Positions 1-12,366 of a DNA stretch of 64,000 nucleotides are shown one piece after another (within the stretch, counting starts at the first letter, position 1; each line of letters starts with the position of its first letter). The stretch is from positions 14,115,876-14,179,875 of the forward strand of contig NC_034412.1 in assembly GCF_002078875.1 (NCBI RefSeq), given 5' to 3'. The translations under genes and the position numbers were made by a program. The DNA is from Numida meleagris. Taxonomy: Eukaryota > Chordata > Aves > Galliformes > Numididae. The notes under the pieces are model-generated. The model did no database searches and was not told where the DNA came from. It worked only from the letters and a program-made list of their open reading frames with translations.

Positions 1-2733
1 TCACTATTGGTGAATACTAATTGGTGAACACTGCATAGCTATTAATCAGTTGATCTTAACCTGTGAGTTGTGGACACTGTGCTTCCTGCAAGACATTTCC
101 CATAGATACAGGAGGTAAAAGTGCCACTGAGCATAAATATGACATAGAATACATTCCTGTTCTTCCTCCCTGTGAACCAGCAAAGGATAGTGATCAATGG
201 TTCCATGCGTATCTTCTATTCTGTAGATTGCCTTTAAATAAAGGCAATCATGTAAAGTCGGGTTTCATAATATTCAGCTTAAGAAATCCTTACCATTTGA
301 AAAGCAATTACAGGCAGAAGGATTAGGACATTAGAAATGCCCTGACATCTCACCTAAACTACTGAAATACGGCACTCATAATGCATGTACACATATTGGC
401 ACATGGTTGTTTGTTATTCACTCTTTTCATGTGCTGCCTGATGCATCTTTTTCATGATTCATTATTCCTAACAGCTATATCAAGTGTTGCAATTACGGCA
501 CAATACAGATTTAAGCCTATAATATTTCTAGATTGGAGGGAGAAAAATAATATATTAAGTGCTTGTGATATCTTTATGTATAAGTTTGAGAATCATTAAA
601 TAGCTGTCATTCTTCCTTCCTTCTCAGCATCAATTACTCCACTCTGGTTTTACTTACTCCACTCTGTATAATGAGTCCCTAGAGCATGTTTCATTGCGGG
701 AGAATGAACACATTCTTCACTTGCGGTCAGTGGGATGTGGTTAATTTGAAATCACTTAAACTATTATATCTGTCAAGCGTGGTTATTTTATTTTCAATTC
801 ACATCAGTGTTTTAGTATGCATGTTGGTTACTGGGTTAAACTGGCAGATTAATTTCCAAGCATTCTGTTATAATGCTCTTCATCACTGTCTTTACATGTA
901 GGCTCCCGTTGAAAGCTAACATGTTCCCATTAGAATTTAGTTCCAAGAAATCCACCTTTCATAAAATAAACAGCACTCACTTCTGAATGAAAGCTGGCCA
1001 GATCAGTGGACATGCAGCTTTTCTGATAAAATGCAGAATGCTTGATTTTTTCATTCTTCTGTCCTAGCTTCTTTTGGAAATGCAATTTACATCATGGCAT
1101 GCCTTTCTGGCAAAAAGTAAAAAGTTTGGTAACTAAGGTCTCTTTGTCTTAGGGCTTTTTTCTGATATTGCGATAGATCATATTCTTCAAAAACGGAGGA
1201 GGCTCTGGTTCGGTGTAAATAGATTCACAATCCACACTATATAAAATTATTTGGTTTTGTTTTTCATCTTTTTAAAATATTGTGGCTTGAAATTTATAGA
1301 TAGCCAGAATTTGAAGATGCTGAAATACTGACTTACACAGCTACTAATAACAGGCTGCTCATACAGAGAATTAGAAGAACCACCAATGGGCTTTTTATTA
1401 GAGCAATATTGTACATATTACATGAATAAATTACATTGTTGCATTATGCAGCTGCTGTATCATCAGTTTAGAGAGTAGACTGCAATCCTAAGTATTCAGG
1501 GATGGAAGCTCATTATCTCTAAATCCACTTTGGTTACAGCCACAATGCAATCCAAGCTAAACTGCTTTCACATAACGTATTGCATATACCTACGCGTAAT
1601 CAAGTATGTGGCTCAGAGACAGACTGATGAGTTTAGCTGTCTAATCAAATTTACAGAGAAGAGTTTGTTTCTCTGAATCAGGCAGAATCTTTCACTTGGA
1701 AAGGTTATTAGGAAAGCTATATTAGCCATAAAAAACACAAATCTACATATGTTTTGAAACATCATTTTTGATTTGAAAGATACTAGTAAAAAAATATGCA
1801 TTTATATAATGACAGCTCTTCTCACTGTAAAGGAAAAAAAAACCTAATGTGAAAAAAAATGTGTTTTCTCTGTGTCTTATGATGATGGTGACAACTGCTG
1901 GTGTATGAATGCTGCCAAGGCACTTCTTGAAACTCCGTTGTTTTTATTCTCTGCACATTGTTCTCTTGTCCCATCAAATAAAACACAAAAGTCAACATTC
2001 TCCACAGCTGCAAATGTTTGCCTAGGACTCATGGATTCTCATCTACATATTTTATATATTGATGCAAATACCATTGGTGAGGCAAGTACGTAATACACTA
2101 TCAGTTCGTTCATTTTGCTGAACATGTTTCTTTTCATTGCTATTTTTTACTTTGGCAAACCTGTGTTTATTTTTATTGCTATTGTTATTCCACTGTTCTG
2201 AAAGCACATCCTTTGCATTGCCCACCTGGCTTATTGTGTCATTACTTCGTGGGAAATCCAATGCCTGGAGAAATCAGGGGAGGTTTTACAGCTAGCTTTA
2301 ATATGGACATTTTTCCACTGGGCTCTTGCCAGATGAGGCTCTTTGTTGTATGACAGTTCTACAGAGCTTTTCAAAAGTTGTTTCTTTAGAAGACTCCTAA
2401 AGGATATCATAACCATGGAGATACTAGTGGTTAAGGTGAAGATAAATAAGTAGAGATATATCTTTTTATCACATCATAAACCTAGATGGGAGAAAATTGC
2501 ACACATTCAGTCTAAGCAGTTTTAAAGTAGACATGGCCATGGTTCAAATCTCCGATTAGGATGTTACTGTTTTGAGTACCATCAAGAGATTTATACAAAT
2601 GAAGACCAAAGTCTAATGTCCAGTATATAACATAATGCGTTATTGAGGATACCTAGGATTCACTGGTATACCCACTGAATTCTGTTGCCCAGCATTGACA
2701 AAAAACAGAATCAGATTTGTCACTGTCTCACCT
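1..2733. other. Gene-free unique AT-rich sequence
   Basis: I recognise no gene here. All open frames are under about 75 codons and match no family I know. The base composition is AT-rich with few CpGs, as in avian intergenic or intronic DNA. The only structure seen is a small imperfect tandem repeat at the very start (6-32). Confidence 0.75.
6..32. repeat. Imperfect tandem duplication, 14-bp period
   Basis: Positions 6-18 read ATTGGTGAATACT and positions 20-32 read ATTGGTGAACACT, so there are two copies offset by 14 bp with one mismatch. This is a short local duplication and no function is implied. Confidence 0.7.
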
Positions 2734-2743
2734 CTATTAAAAA

Positions 2744-3220
2744 TCATAGAATCATAGAATGGTTTGGGTTGGAAAGGACCTTTAAGATCATCTAGTTCCA
2801 ACTCCCCTGCTATAGGCAGAGACACCTCCGCCCAGGTTGCTCAAAGCCCCATGCAGCCTGCCCTTGAATGCTTCCACGGAGGGAACATCCACAACCTCAC
2901 TGGCAACCTGTTCCCATGTCTCACCACCCTACCAGTAAAGACTTTCTTCCTAATATTTAGTCTAAATCTACCCTTTTCCAGTTCAAAGCTGTTTCCCCTC
3001 AACCTGTCACTACCGGTCCTTATAAAAAGTCCTTCCCCAGCTTTCCTGTAGGCCTCCTTCAGATACTGGAAGGCCGCTATAAGGTCTCCTCACAGCCTTC
3101 TCTTCTCCAGGGTGAAGAGCCCCACCTCACTCAGCCTGACCTTGTAGGGGAGATGCTACACCTTCTGATCAACTTCATGGCCCTCCTCTGGACCTGCTTC
3201 AACAACTCCAAATTAAACTC
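2744..3220 (-). mobile_element. CR1 LINE, 5'-truncated, 3' end intact
   Basis: This is a non-LTR retrotransposon of the avian CR1 family, inserted in minus orientation. The left edge (2744-2760) is the reverse complement of the ATTCTATG octamer repeats that close CR1 elements, followed by the typical GGTTTGGGTTGGAAAGGACC tail. Read on the minus strand, the right part encodes the worn C-terminus of the CR1 reverse-transcriptase ORF (FRLNIRKKVFTGRVVRH, then NRLP), with later decay. Only about 0.48 kb of an element that is several kb when full length remains, which is the usual 5' truncation from incomplete reverse transcription. A perfect 10-bp direct repeat, CTATTAAAAA, lies on both sides (2734-2743 and 3221-3230) and probably is the target-site duplication. 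I used it to set the ends. Confidence 0.95.
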
Positions 3221-4589
3221 CTATTAAAAATGGAAATACACTTTTTCTCATATTTATTTAAATGTATGTTTTCTCTATATAAATATCTATTCATATTCTA
3301 GAGCATTTAGACTTCCCTAAATTTTAGGCTAAGCCAGAATGATTCCTGCAACTTCTGTGACATTCCTAAAGTGCTATCAACAGTAGTTCTTAGCTACTCA
3401 GCAATCATGCATCCTGCTGAAGATGAGAAAGTGTATATGAATCCTGAATAGTTCTCCAGCAGAAAGTAAAGACACCCTATGTTAATACTATCCGGTCACA
3501 TGATTTGGTCCTGCTGTTAGGCCTTTTTGGTCTATACGTCTGCAAGTGAAGAATACAAATTTGAATGCAGTCTATAACTATAATTGACTCTTTGCCTTTT
3601 GTGACTTACTGAAATCATATAATACTGTTTCCATTATCCACATTAAAAAAAAAAAAAAAAGCTTTAAGATTGTCAAAGGACATTTTTGTGTGAAAATGTG
3701 CTCAACCAAATGTTCCCAGAGAGAAAGAGGGGTGAGAAATGCAAATTTGTTAATGTGGTTGGCAGTATTCATGCATTTCTGTGGAGGTACATATACCTGA
3801 AAAGAATGAAAATTTGTACTACATTTATGGGTAAGACTGTCAAGGACCATCACTAGTATACTTCTAAACCAAAATCTACTTCAAAAGTCAAAGTAAAGAT
3901 CTCAGCTTTCTCTCAGATAACACCTAATATTTTTAGGAAAATAAGGAAAAGCTGAGTGGGCAATCTGTTTTAATTCTTTTATAGGAACAAAGAGCCTAGA
4001 ATTTTCTGGTAGTGATCCTGAAAATGTTCTGTCTACATGACAAAATACTATTTTGTGGGAATATTAACATATTATTACATATTTAAAAATTAAAAGGGAG
4101 GTATAATTGAAAAAGGAATTATTTAGGTGAAGACCTCCATAGTAATAAAACATGTTTGTATAAGTGTCATTGTAATTATACATATGTGTGTGTATTTACA
4201 AAAAAGACACCAGTGCATTCTGCAAAACAAATCACGGGGGTTTTTTGTTTGGTTTGTTTTTTTTCATTTTCTTTTAGATCAAAAACTTGCTAACCAGGTG
4301 AGATAACTGTCACCTTTTTGTGACCATGCTCATAAGTAGATTCCAAAAATGTTGATCACCAGGTTTATTGTAGGCAAGCAAATATACCTTTCAGAATGTA
4401 AATGATTCGGCAACCTTAGCTTAAATTTTATCATATACAAACTAAAAAGGCAATCATCTCAATCGTAACGTCTGATCTCTGCATGTCTCTTTGGAGTCAG
4501 TCAGTAACCAGTACTCTGAGCAGCTGTAGAAAGTGAATTTAATTTTGCTCATGTGTGTCTGTGTAAGTATAAAGAAAAAGTAAAGCTGC

Positions 4590-5290
4590 CTTTTTTTTTT
4601 TTTCAGTTCCCAAGCAGAAGAAAATGTTGGCATACAAGTTGCCTGTGGTAACCGAGGTAAAACAGTTAATGTGCGAGGTTTTCCTCTCCCAAGCCATAGT
4701 GAGAGATGAAGAGATCCCATATGGGCCACTAGTACAAAGAAAGCAGAGAGTAACAGGAAAAGGAAAAAAAAAAAAAAAAAGCAAAACAGTGTGTATAAGG
4801 GTAACAGAGAGAAATAAGACTGAAAGAACAAAACATCAACATTGTTAGTCATGAGGAACAGACAGGAGGGAGGTATTGCCTGCTGACCATGTGTACAATG
4901 CCAAGGAAATCTAAAAAGAAAACCAGCATCTGTGGTATGGGATGGTCTCTCTCTAGATCTGAAAGACAGCAGCAGATTGTTTTTATAGAAAGAAAAGGTG
5001 TCAGCAGAAAGGAAGGAACATACACACATGGAAACATTTGCTGTAAGAAGCCACTTGAAAAACAACCAAGGAGCTGAGTGGAAGAAACATCTGTGAAACA
5101 TGCAGAAAGACCACCACTAGTGCTTCAGGGAAGAGGTGGGAACAGAAGGGAATACACAAGCGGTGTTGGACATAGCATCTTGTCAGAACAACAAGGAAAT
5201 GTTGTCGGTACTTTCAAGAAAACCCAGCGTCTTGTGATACTGAGGGGAGAAATATTTTGTCCTCCTTGTGAGGGAGCAAGGGAGTAACCT
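4590..5290 (+). other. Purine-skewed tract (plus strand)
   Basis: The plus strand is strongly enriched in A and G for about 0.7 kb, including a 17-A run at 4764-4780 within an AG-rich stretch. The skew removes TTA, CTA and TCA from the plus strand, so minus-strand frames stay open. The longest is a 215-codon frame at 4454-5101 whose product is runs of Phe and Leu plus Lys, with no family resemblance. I read this as a composition effect and not as a gene. An old, unrecognisable insertion is the alternative. Confidence 0.5.
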
Positions 5291-5659
5291 TTTATACTTA
5301 TCAAGAAGAAAACAAGTCTATGCTCATTGATCAAAGTCAATAGAAAGAGTGATATCTTTAGAAAGAAACTGCACTTTTGAAGGGGTATGTAGACAGTTCT
5401 GCCTACCAAGCTGAGGACATTTTGAATTCTTTTCCAAAGACTTGTTTCTTATTTTAATAACCCTAGATGTGTAAAGTCTTGATCAGTATTATCAAATTAC
5501 CACCAGGGAACAGAGTGGCTGTGTAGTTACGGGGTCAGTGAAAGCAGATGTGATGCGTGACACTGAGGAGGAAGAAGTGTAATTATCTTCTAGTTATCTA
5601 GCCTTAATTCTGTGGTTCAAACTTTTTTTAGTTGACAGAATAAAGCTTCATAATAAGAC

Positions 5660-5684
5660 CATATCTGAATTCAGTTCAGATATG
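5660..5684. repeat. Inverted repeat, 10-bp perfect stem, 5-nt loop
   Basis: CATATCTGAA at 5660-5669 is the exact reverse complement of TTCAGATATG at 5675-5684, with TTCAG between them. It could form a small hairpin or cruciform. No adjacent element or gene explains it, and a stem of this size can occur by chance in 64 kb. Confidence 0.7.
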
Positions 5685-8600
5685 CCTCACAAAAACATCA
5701 GGCTAGATGCAAAATAACTCATCTTTAACCTAAATGAAAGAGAAAGCATTGATCAGGACAAATCTTCCTTACTCAGGTTTATGCAAACCCATTAATGACT
5801 TTCCAGCATTGTCAAGGAATGGCCAAAAAAAGGGTACTGCTAGACAACAAGTGCTACATGTAATTGTACAGAAAGCCCATGTGCTACCAAAGGCCTCTTG
5901 AGGAGGTCACATAAAAGATGAGTCATAATGTAACTGATTTCTACCAGATCATCTTTCCATTTGCTCACTGCAGAAAAAAAAAAAAAAAACTCTGGAATGC
6001 GAAAGCACTTTGAAGTGACTGATGATCTTGCTGCTTATTAACCACACTGAAGACGACCTTAGTAAGAAGTAAATGAAGGCAAATGAGATGTAGAGACTAG
6101 ATGGTTCAGACCAGTGTAAAGACAAAGCACACCCTTTATTCTTCATTAAGAGATGTGCACTTATTATTATATGAGATGCTAATGGGAGCTGTCAAGCAAA
6201 AACTATACTTGGAAAGGAAGACTATAAGTTTTAATTTTCTACAATATATATTTTTTTAATAAAAAATCTATTTTGAAAGAGAAGTAATTTTTGAAGTAAG
6301 CAATAACAATTGTGCTTTTATTTTCCCTTTCTTTACCTCCACAGACTAGTGAGTTATGTCACATATTTTTTCTGGGAACCCATGGAAAAATCCACTTTGT
6401 CTAGTAAAACAGAAAATCTAAATAGCTACATGAATATAAGAAAAAAAAAAATCCAGAGGAAAATATTCCTCAGAAAGAAGCAGTGTCTAACTACAATAAA
6501 TTCCACATAACTTTTCCAGTCTCAGTGGCTAGCAAAGATTGCTTTTAATGAGTTACAATGAGCTTTTTCATTTTTGAGAATTCATGATTGAAGGATTTAT
6601 GACTGAACAAAAACTTTCATTCTTAGTACTACCTTCCTAAAATCGCTTGTTAACGACTTTTTTTGATATTATCAAAATATGAATTTGTCCAAAAAAAATC
6701 AAAAGTCTAACCTGACAATAACAGGCATCCTCTGATCAGAATGTACAAATTAAATTTTAATTTCCTGGTGTTAGAAGGAAATGTTCTGGTTTTTTTTATT
6801 TTTCTTAATAATGGTTGGTGTAGTGTTAGTTAAATTTCCTTTCACTAATTTTTATTCTATAGATCATACCCACGCTGCATCCTTTAATACTTACACAGAA
6901 TGGGAAACTGAGAGCCTGCTGTACCTGTGCTCAGTGAGCCTGTATGGCACAGGGAGGTCCCAATGGTCTTGGAGCATCAGACTGGTGGTTGTGACTCGCT
7001 AAAATCAGTCCAGCTCTAGGAGAGAGGTATGTCATCTCACACATCTAAACCTTAATCCAAATGCCTGGCGGTGCATACTGGTCTTGACAGGTACTGAGCC
7101 AGCTTGCCACTTGGCAGATTAAAAAGGACTGCCTCCTGGAGATTAGATGGCTTGGCACAGTGAGAACACAGAGGTCAAACTATGATGTTTGCCAACCAAA
7201 AAAGATCCTCTCATTTTCCTACTCTATCACTGCTCCCTGGATAAGCATTTTTGGCCTTTTGCCTTGGTTTGAAGGCGAGACTTGTTAGGATTTAGCCTTA
7301 GGGACATGCTTTACTGCTGAAGGTCAAGCTAGATTTTTGACTGTTGTGAAGCCCTGATATGGTAAGGTCATATTCTTTCTCGTTAGGGCTGATCTCTCAA
7401 GGCTCTGGGTGACTCATGGGACATCATCGAGAATGGAAATTATTCCACACCTTGCTGAGACCAATTCCTGAGGATTTTTATGTTCCAGTTTCATGAAATA
7501 TGGGCAATTTTCCCTGATATTGCAGCAGAACAGAACACTGACATTTCATTTCATAGAGGATTTCAGAACATGAGCTTTTGGATTTGTTCCCAACAATATA
7601 CTTCGCCTTGACTCCTACCCATATTTGTATATCTAATCTTAATAATCATTTATATTTTTTAAACCAGAAGTAATTACATTCTAAAATTTTTGAAATCAGA
7701 CTTCTTATAAAGCATTTCATTGGCAGCAAAACATCAGAAGCAACACAACTTTATCCAATTTTTCATGATATGCATCAGTAGTTGTTCATAGTTTAGTTTT
7801 TTCTGGAGCTAACATCAGTATTGCAACAATGCTTTTGTTCTCTGGGCATACTCTTAGCCTCTTTGCTACTCATAGGCACATCATCTCTCCATATTACAAT
7901 TTCCTGAGCGCCCTACTCTTCGCTAAAAAGGTCCACTATTGCCCTAGAATGTTTCACAGGTATGCTCAGCAGCCACATAACAATGCTTTTTCACAACTTC
8001 CTGGCTCAGGCAAGAGTTGTTCAGGTATTGTCACAGTGTAATATAACTTTACCCTCTCCTCAAATCAGACACTCACAGTTATCATATCCAGGAGCCTTCC
8101 ACTTTCTCTGTGCTGTCTGTTCTGAATATCTCAGAAACAGACGTTTTGAAGCAAAGTGTAACAAAAGATGCTGAAATGGTCTCTACATGTTTTTATTCTT
8201 AATCTGTCTTGTTGTGGCAGATAAAGTAATAAGGTGAAAGTTTTACCTACCATCACACTCAGAATTCACCCTGACCACCAGTAAGCCACTTCTATCTACA
8301 ATACATGTCAGCTGCTCAGTTTCTCATCTAGGTAGACTTTATTGGAATAAAAAATATAGCTGCTTTTCCAGAAGCATCACATACAGAGAGTCCTTCTTTT
8401 CTCAGACATTGGTGCGAACAGTATTTTCCAACCATGAAGTAAAAAAGGATACACTTCTCTTCAAAATTAAGTCAAACCAAATCAGCACTTGACCTGCAGT
8501 GAAGTCTTTTAGTTTCATTTCTCAATCTTCAAAACATGCTTATGGAAGTTTTGACTGAGGATTTCTTGACTTCCATATGATTCTTTCTTTAACAGACTGA

Positions 8601-11600
8601 GCAGCAAGGAGCTTCTGTCACTACAAAGGAAACATTCCCAATCTCCTGCTCTACTGTCAAGCTCACAGTAAAAAAAAAAGAGTCAGCAGCCTAAGGATAC
8701 TTACTCCCTGAGAAGCTACTAAACAAAGGTGTAGTTCCCACAGTTTAAAAGGACTATTTGCATGCATAAAGACTATCCATAGCTGTAATTATCTGACGTC
8801 AGACCAGATGTTTTTATTTGTTTGTTCTAATATTTTTAAATAGTCTACAGTAGTGTCAATGCCAATACTGATAAGAGTGAATTCACTGTCAGAAAAAGTG
8901 AAGTGATTTTACTGCCCTTGCTTGGTATTGTTTGGTACTCTAACTACAAATGTTTGACATTTCCAAACTCACAAACTCAATGAACTTTCTCTTTAATATA
9001 TCTTAAAATGCCTGCATCTCCAGAATTGTTTCATTCTATCCCACTGTGTCTGTGATATTTGTTAATATTATTTAACATAGAAAAATATTTTCCGTTATCA
9101 AAAAAGTTAAAAAATGACTTACTGCAAAAAAAAAAAAAGTCTATCCAAAATCTGTTTTGAAAAAATATTGAAAAAGAAAAAAAATACTGTAAAGATGGAA
9201 CAATTACACCTTTGAGGAAATGTGATTTGTACAGAGAAGAGTACTGGAAGTATCTGCAACAGTAGCAAATCCAGGAAATACGTGTGTAAAATTAATGTAT
9301 AAAGAAGTATGTCAGGATGGGATTTTTTGTCTTTTTGTGATGTGACAGGGAACATCATTGTACTATAGAGAAAGTAGCCAAAATGACAGAGGACACAAGG
9401 ATTTCAGTTATTAAAAAGGGTCAGACAAACTACTATCTCTATATATTCTTTAAGCTAGAGAAGATTAAAAGCCAAACAGGGACTCAGAAGTCTGTGAATC
9501 TCATTGAAATCAACGGGAGAATGCACATACATCTGAAGGCAAGGTTTGGCCTGAGCAAGGGACCTCACTGAGACAAATCACTCTGTAAAGGCATCAGAAA
9601 GGATCAAGGCTCCTGCAATCCTTGAGTCTGTCAGCCACAGAAAGGGAGAGCAGAAAGTAAAGCAAAGGACGGTCCAAGTACAAGAGGAATTGAGGTGGAA
9701 TGTCTCTGCATGTACTATAGCTGAATTATGGACAGCGGGAAAAGTACAGATAATGTAAGATCTTAAAAAGGAACATGACAGCTTTCAGAGGAAAAAAAGC
9801 TCATTTTGCACTGTACAACTGCTAATGCAAAGGATGAGGTAAGGCTGGCAGGGCATTCCATCCTCCTTCTGTCAACAAAAACCCATCCATCTTCTTGTAT
9901 CATCAGCATTTTATCAGGTATTAAACAGAGCAACTCCAAGCTATTTCTGTGTCTCCTCCAGATCAGGAAGGATAGATTCTGCAATAACTCAACATTGCAC
10001 CGAACCAGCGATGCATTGTGAATGAATCAAACTCCTCAACTTAGATTTAAAGGTGAAGAGACATGCTTAAAATGCTGTGGTGTCCGTTAGGAAAATTGCT
10101 GCGGCTGCGGGACCGATGCAGCGACCGAGACTTTAAGCTGACATCAAAGCAGAAAAAAAATCAGCTGAAATGACAGCAGCAGCTGCAGCATCCGCCTCTA
10201 AATTAGGCTGTGTTTCAAAGTCTGGACTCAACTGCTAAGCAGTATAAAGACCCAGGAGGAAGGCTGCCCAAGAAAAAGAGTTAGATTTCTAACCTAACAC
10301 ATCAAAGTAACACATGCTTAGAAGAGCAATAAATGCATATGGCACACATTCACATGCTGCCTAATTGCAGTGGGCTCATGAAGCCAAGACAAACCTTCAG
10401 CTGATTCCTACTTTTAGAGAGGATTTGAGTTCTTTTTGAATGCAGAAAGCTGACATAAATTGGTAGCAGATTAGAGTCTGGCACTGTGATAATACATCCC
10501 ATAATTTCAAAAGATGGCGTTTTTTCATGCCATAAAACACCTTCAAAATACTGAGCTCCTTATTTTATAACTTATACATCTACCAGATTACAGAATATCC
10601 ATAACAATACAATAAATTAAGAAAACCTTTCTCAAAATTCAGAAATAGAAAACCAGCAATTGTCACTGCTAATTTAGTTACATAGCAATTTAATCATACT
10701 ATATAGGACAAAATTAAATGAAATGCAATCCTGAATTTTCTAGCCATAAAAATCATTGCGTCTGGAAAAGCACCCATATTTTGTACGCATTTTTATTTTA
10801 TAAATTTAGGGAAAGTATTTGCAATGCTATTGCAAATGTTGTTGATGATGTACAGTTTTGTTAACAAGTAATTGGAAATAAGCCTGAATGTGTGGTTAAT
10901 TTATTAGTTACGTACACCAGGAATGCTTAGTGCAAAAAAATGCATATTTTCATAGTTGTAGGGATCTGATTTGATTCATTTGTTTGCTTTGAACAATCTA
11001 GCAGAGGTAACTAATTTAATCACTTCAGATGTTTATTATAACTTCTCTGAAACTGCAGTGCAACTGTAGATTTGTGAGTTAATTCAAACTTATACCATCT
11101 CTGCTTGTTTTTGAGAATTGTAAGTACATAATAGAAACACAAATAGAAAACAGAGAAAGTGTGAAATATAATTCTGTACAAACCTTTGAATCTTGTTAAT
11201 ATGACTTTAAATTAATATACTTTGGTAAAGAGTTAAAGTTGCAAGCAACAGCAAGCATCAAGAGTGCACTCTGATGACTTGTGCATTAAGAGAAACAATT
11301 CCACCAGAAATGATGCAAAAACCCTGACATAGTAGCATTATTACTCATGAAGTAATGTAGATTTTTTTGCTCATAGATTTCTACCATTTTAAATGAATAT
11401 ATTCAAGGACATCAGCATCAAATACAGTGGTATAGTAGTTATCATTTAAACAATCTGAGATGCTAAAAAAAGAAAAAGCTCCTAAATGTGCAGTACTCAA
11501 AGGAAAGCAGAAGGACAAATGTCTGTACGTACGTTGTACTTTTAGGCTGTGCTATCTCACTCAAGAATCAGGTGATAAAATATATCTGTTGAAATGGTTA

Positions 11601-11742
11601 ATTTGATATCAAAACAACTCAGAAGCTAACACAGACACTCCTAGAAGGACACAAAAGAATATGGTGTAAATTAAGGCCAGATTTTTATTTCAAATATTCC
11701 AACTTTAGTCATTTGTGCAGTTGATTTAGCACAGAATAAAGA

Positions 11743-12272
11743 CAGCCCAGAAAGCCAACTGTATCCTGGGCTGCATCAAAAGAAGCATGGTCAGCAGGTC
11801 AAGGGAGGTGATCCTGCCCCTCTACTCTGCACTGGTGAGATCTCACCTGGAGTACTGCATCCAGATGTGGAGTTTTCAGCACAGGAGAGACATGGACCTG
11901 TTGGAGCGCATCCAGAGGGGGGCCACAAAAATGATCCAAGGGATGGAACACCTCTCCTACGAGACCAGGCTGAGAGAGCTGGGGCTGTTCAACCTGGAGA
12001 AGAGAAGGCTCCAGGGCGACCTGACAGCTGCCTTTCGTTATCTAAAGAGGGGCTGTAAGGAAGAAGAGGACAGACTCTTAAGCAGGGTCTGTTGTGATAG
12101 GAGGAGAGAAAATGGATTAAAACTAAAAGAAGGGAGATTTGGATTGGATATAAGAAAAGAAATGTTTACGGTAAGTGTAGTAACACACTGGAACAGGTTG
12201 CCCAGAGGGACAGTGGGTGCCCCCTCCCTGGAGACACTCAAGACCAGGCTGGACAGGGCTCTGAGCACCTGA
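11743..12272 (+). pseudogene. CR1 ORF2 C-terminal fragment (reverse transcriptase end)
   Basis: This is the C-terminal part of the CR1 ORF2 protein, which in a full-length element carries an endonuclease and a reverse transcriptase that copies the element's RNA into the genome. Only the segment downstream of the RT catalytic domain is present. It contains PLYSALVRSHLEYCIQMWSF, the LERIQRGATKMIQGMEHLSY region, ELGLFNLEKRRLQGDL, and the closing HWNRLP and LETLKTRLDRALST. The frame is open without a frameshift or stop for about 175 codons, of which 161 follow the first ATG at 11787. It ends at a TGA (12270-12272), close to where CR1 ORF2 normally stops. No catalytic YADD-type motif or endonuclease is present, so the fragment cannot act on its own. 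Confidence 0.93.
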
Positions 12273-12366
12273 TGGAGCTGTAGGTATCTCTATTCATTGC
12301 AAGGGAGTTGGATCAGATGACCTTTAAGGGTCCCTTCCAACTGAAATGATCCTATGATTCTATGAT
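11743..12366 (+). mobile_element. CR1 LINE, 5'-truncated, with open RT C-terminal frame
   Basis: This is a plus-strand avian CR1 retrotransposon fragment of about 0.62 kb. It enters inside the reverse-transcriptase ORF (in-frame ILGCIKRSM just before 11787) and runs through the ORF end and the short 3' UTR (GATGACCTTTAAGGGTCCCT) to the octamer tail ATTCTATGAT at about 12357-12366. The left edge is set where CR1-like coding begins, and the true junction could differ by some 10 bp. The same 7-mer TTTAGCA occurs near both ends (11725-11731 and 12376-12382), but it is not flush with the octamer end, so I do not call it a target duplication. Its unbroken frame suggests it is younger than the fragment at 41590-42540. 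Confidence 0.95.

Larger units (their letters stand above)
3231..11742. other. Gene-free unique sequence with A-runs
   Basis: No gene is recognised in 8.5 kb. The stretch has several A-runs on the plus strand (3645-3660, 4764-4780, 5974-5989). It also has a purine-skewed tract at about 4590-5290 that leaves long stop-free frames on the minus strand by composition alone, and a 10-bp-stem hairpin at 5660-5684. The part at about 10085-10400 is less repetitive and slightly richer in GC than its surroundings. It is discussed as a possible conserved noncoding element, without alignment support. Confidence 0.7.

Noticed and set aside
26..43. 18-bp exact match to 46052-46069
   Set aside because: No extended similarity surrounds it. 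In an AT-rich 64-kb window one such match is not far from chance expectation.
4454..5101. 215-codon minus-strand open frame
   Set aside because: The product is poly-Phe, Leu-rich and Lys runs produced by purine skew and A-runs on the plus strand. There is no domain and no exon signals.
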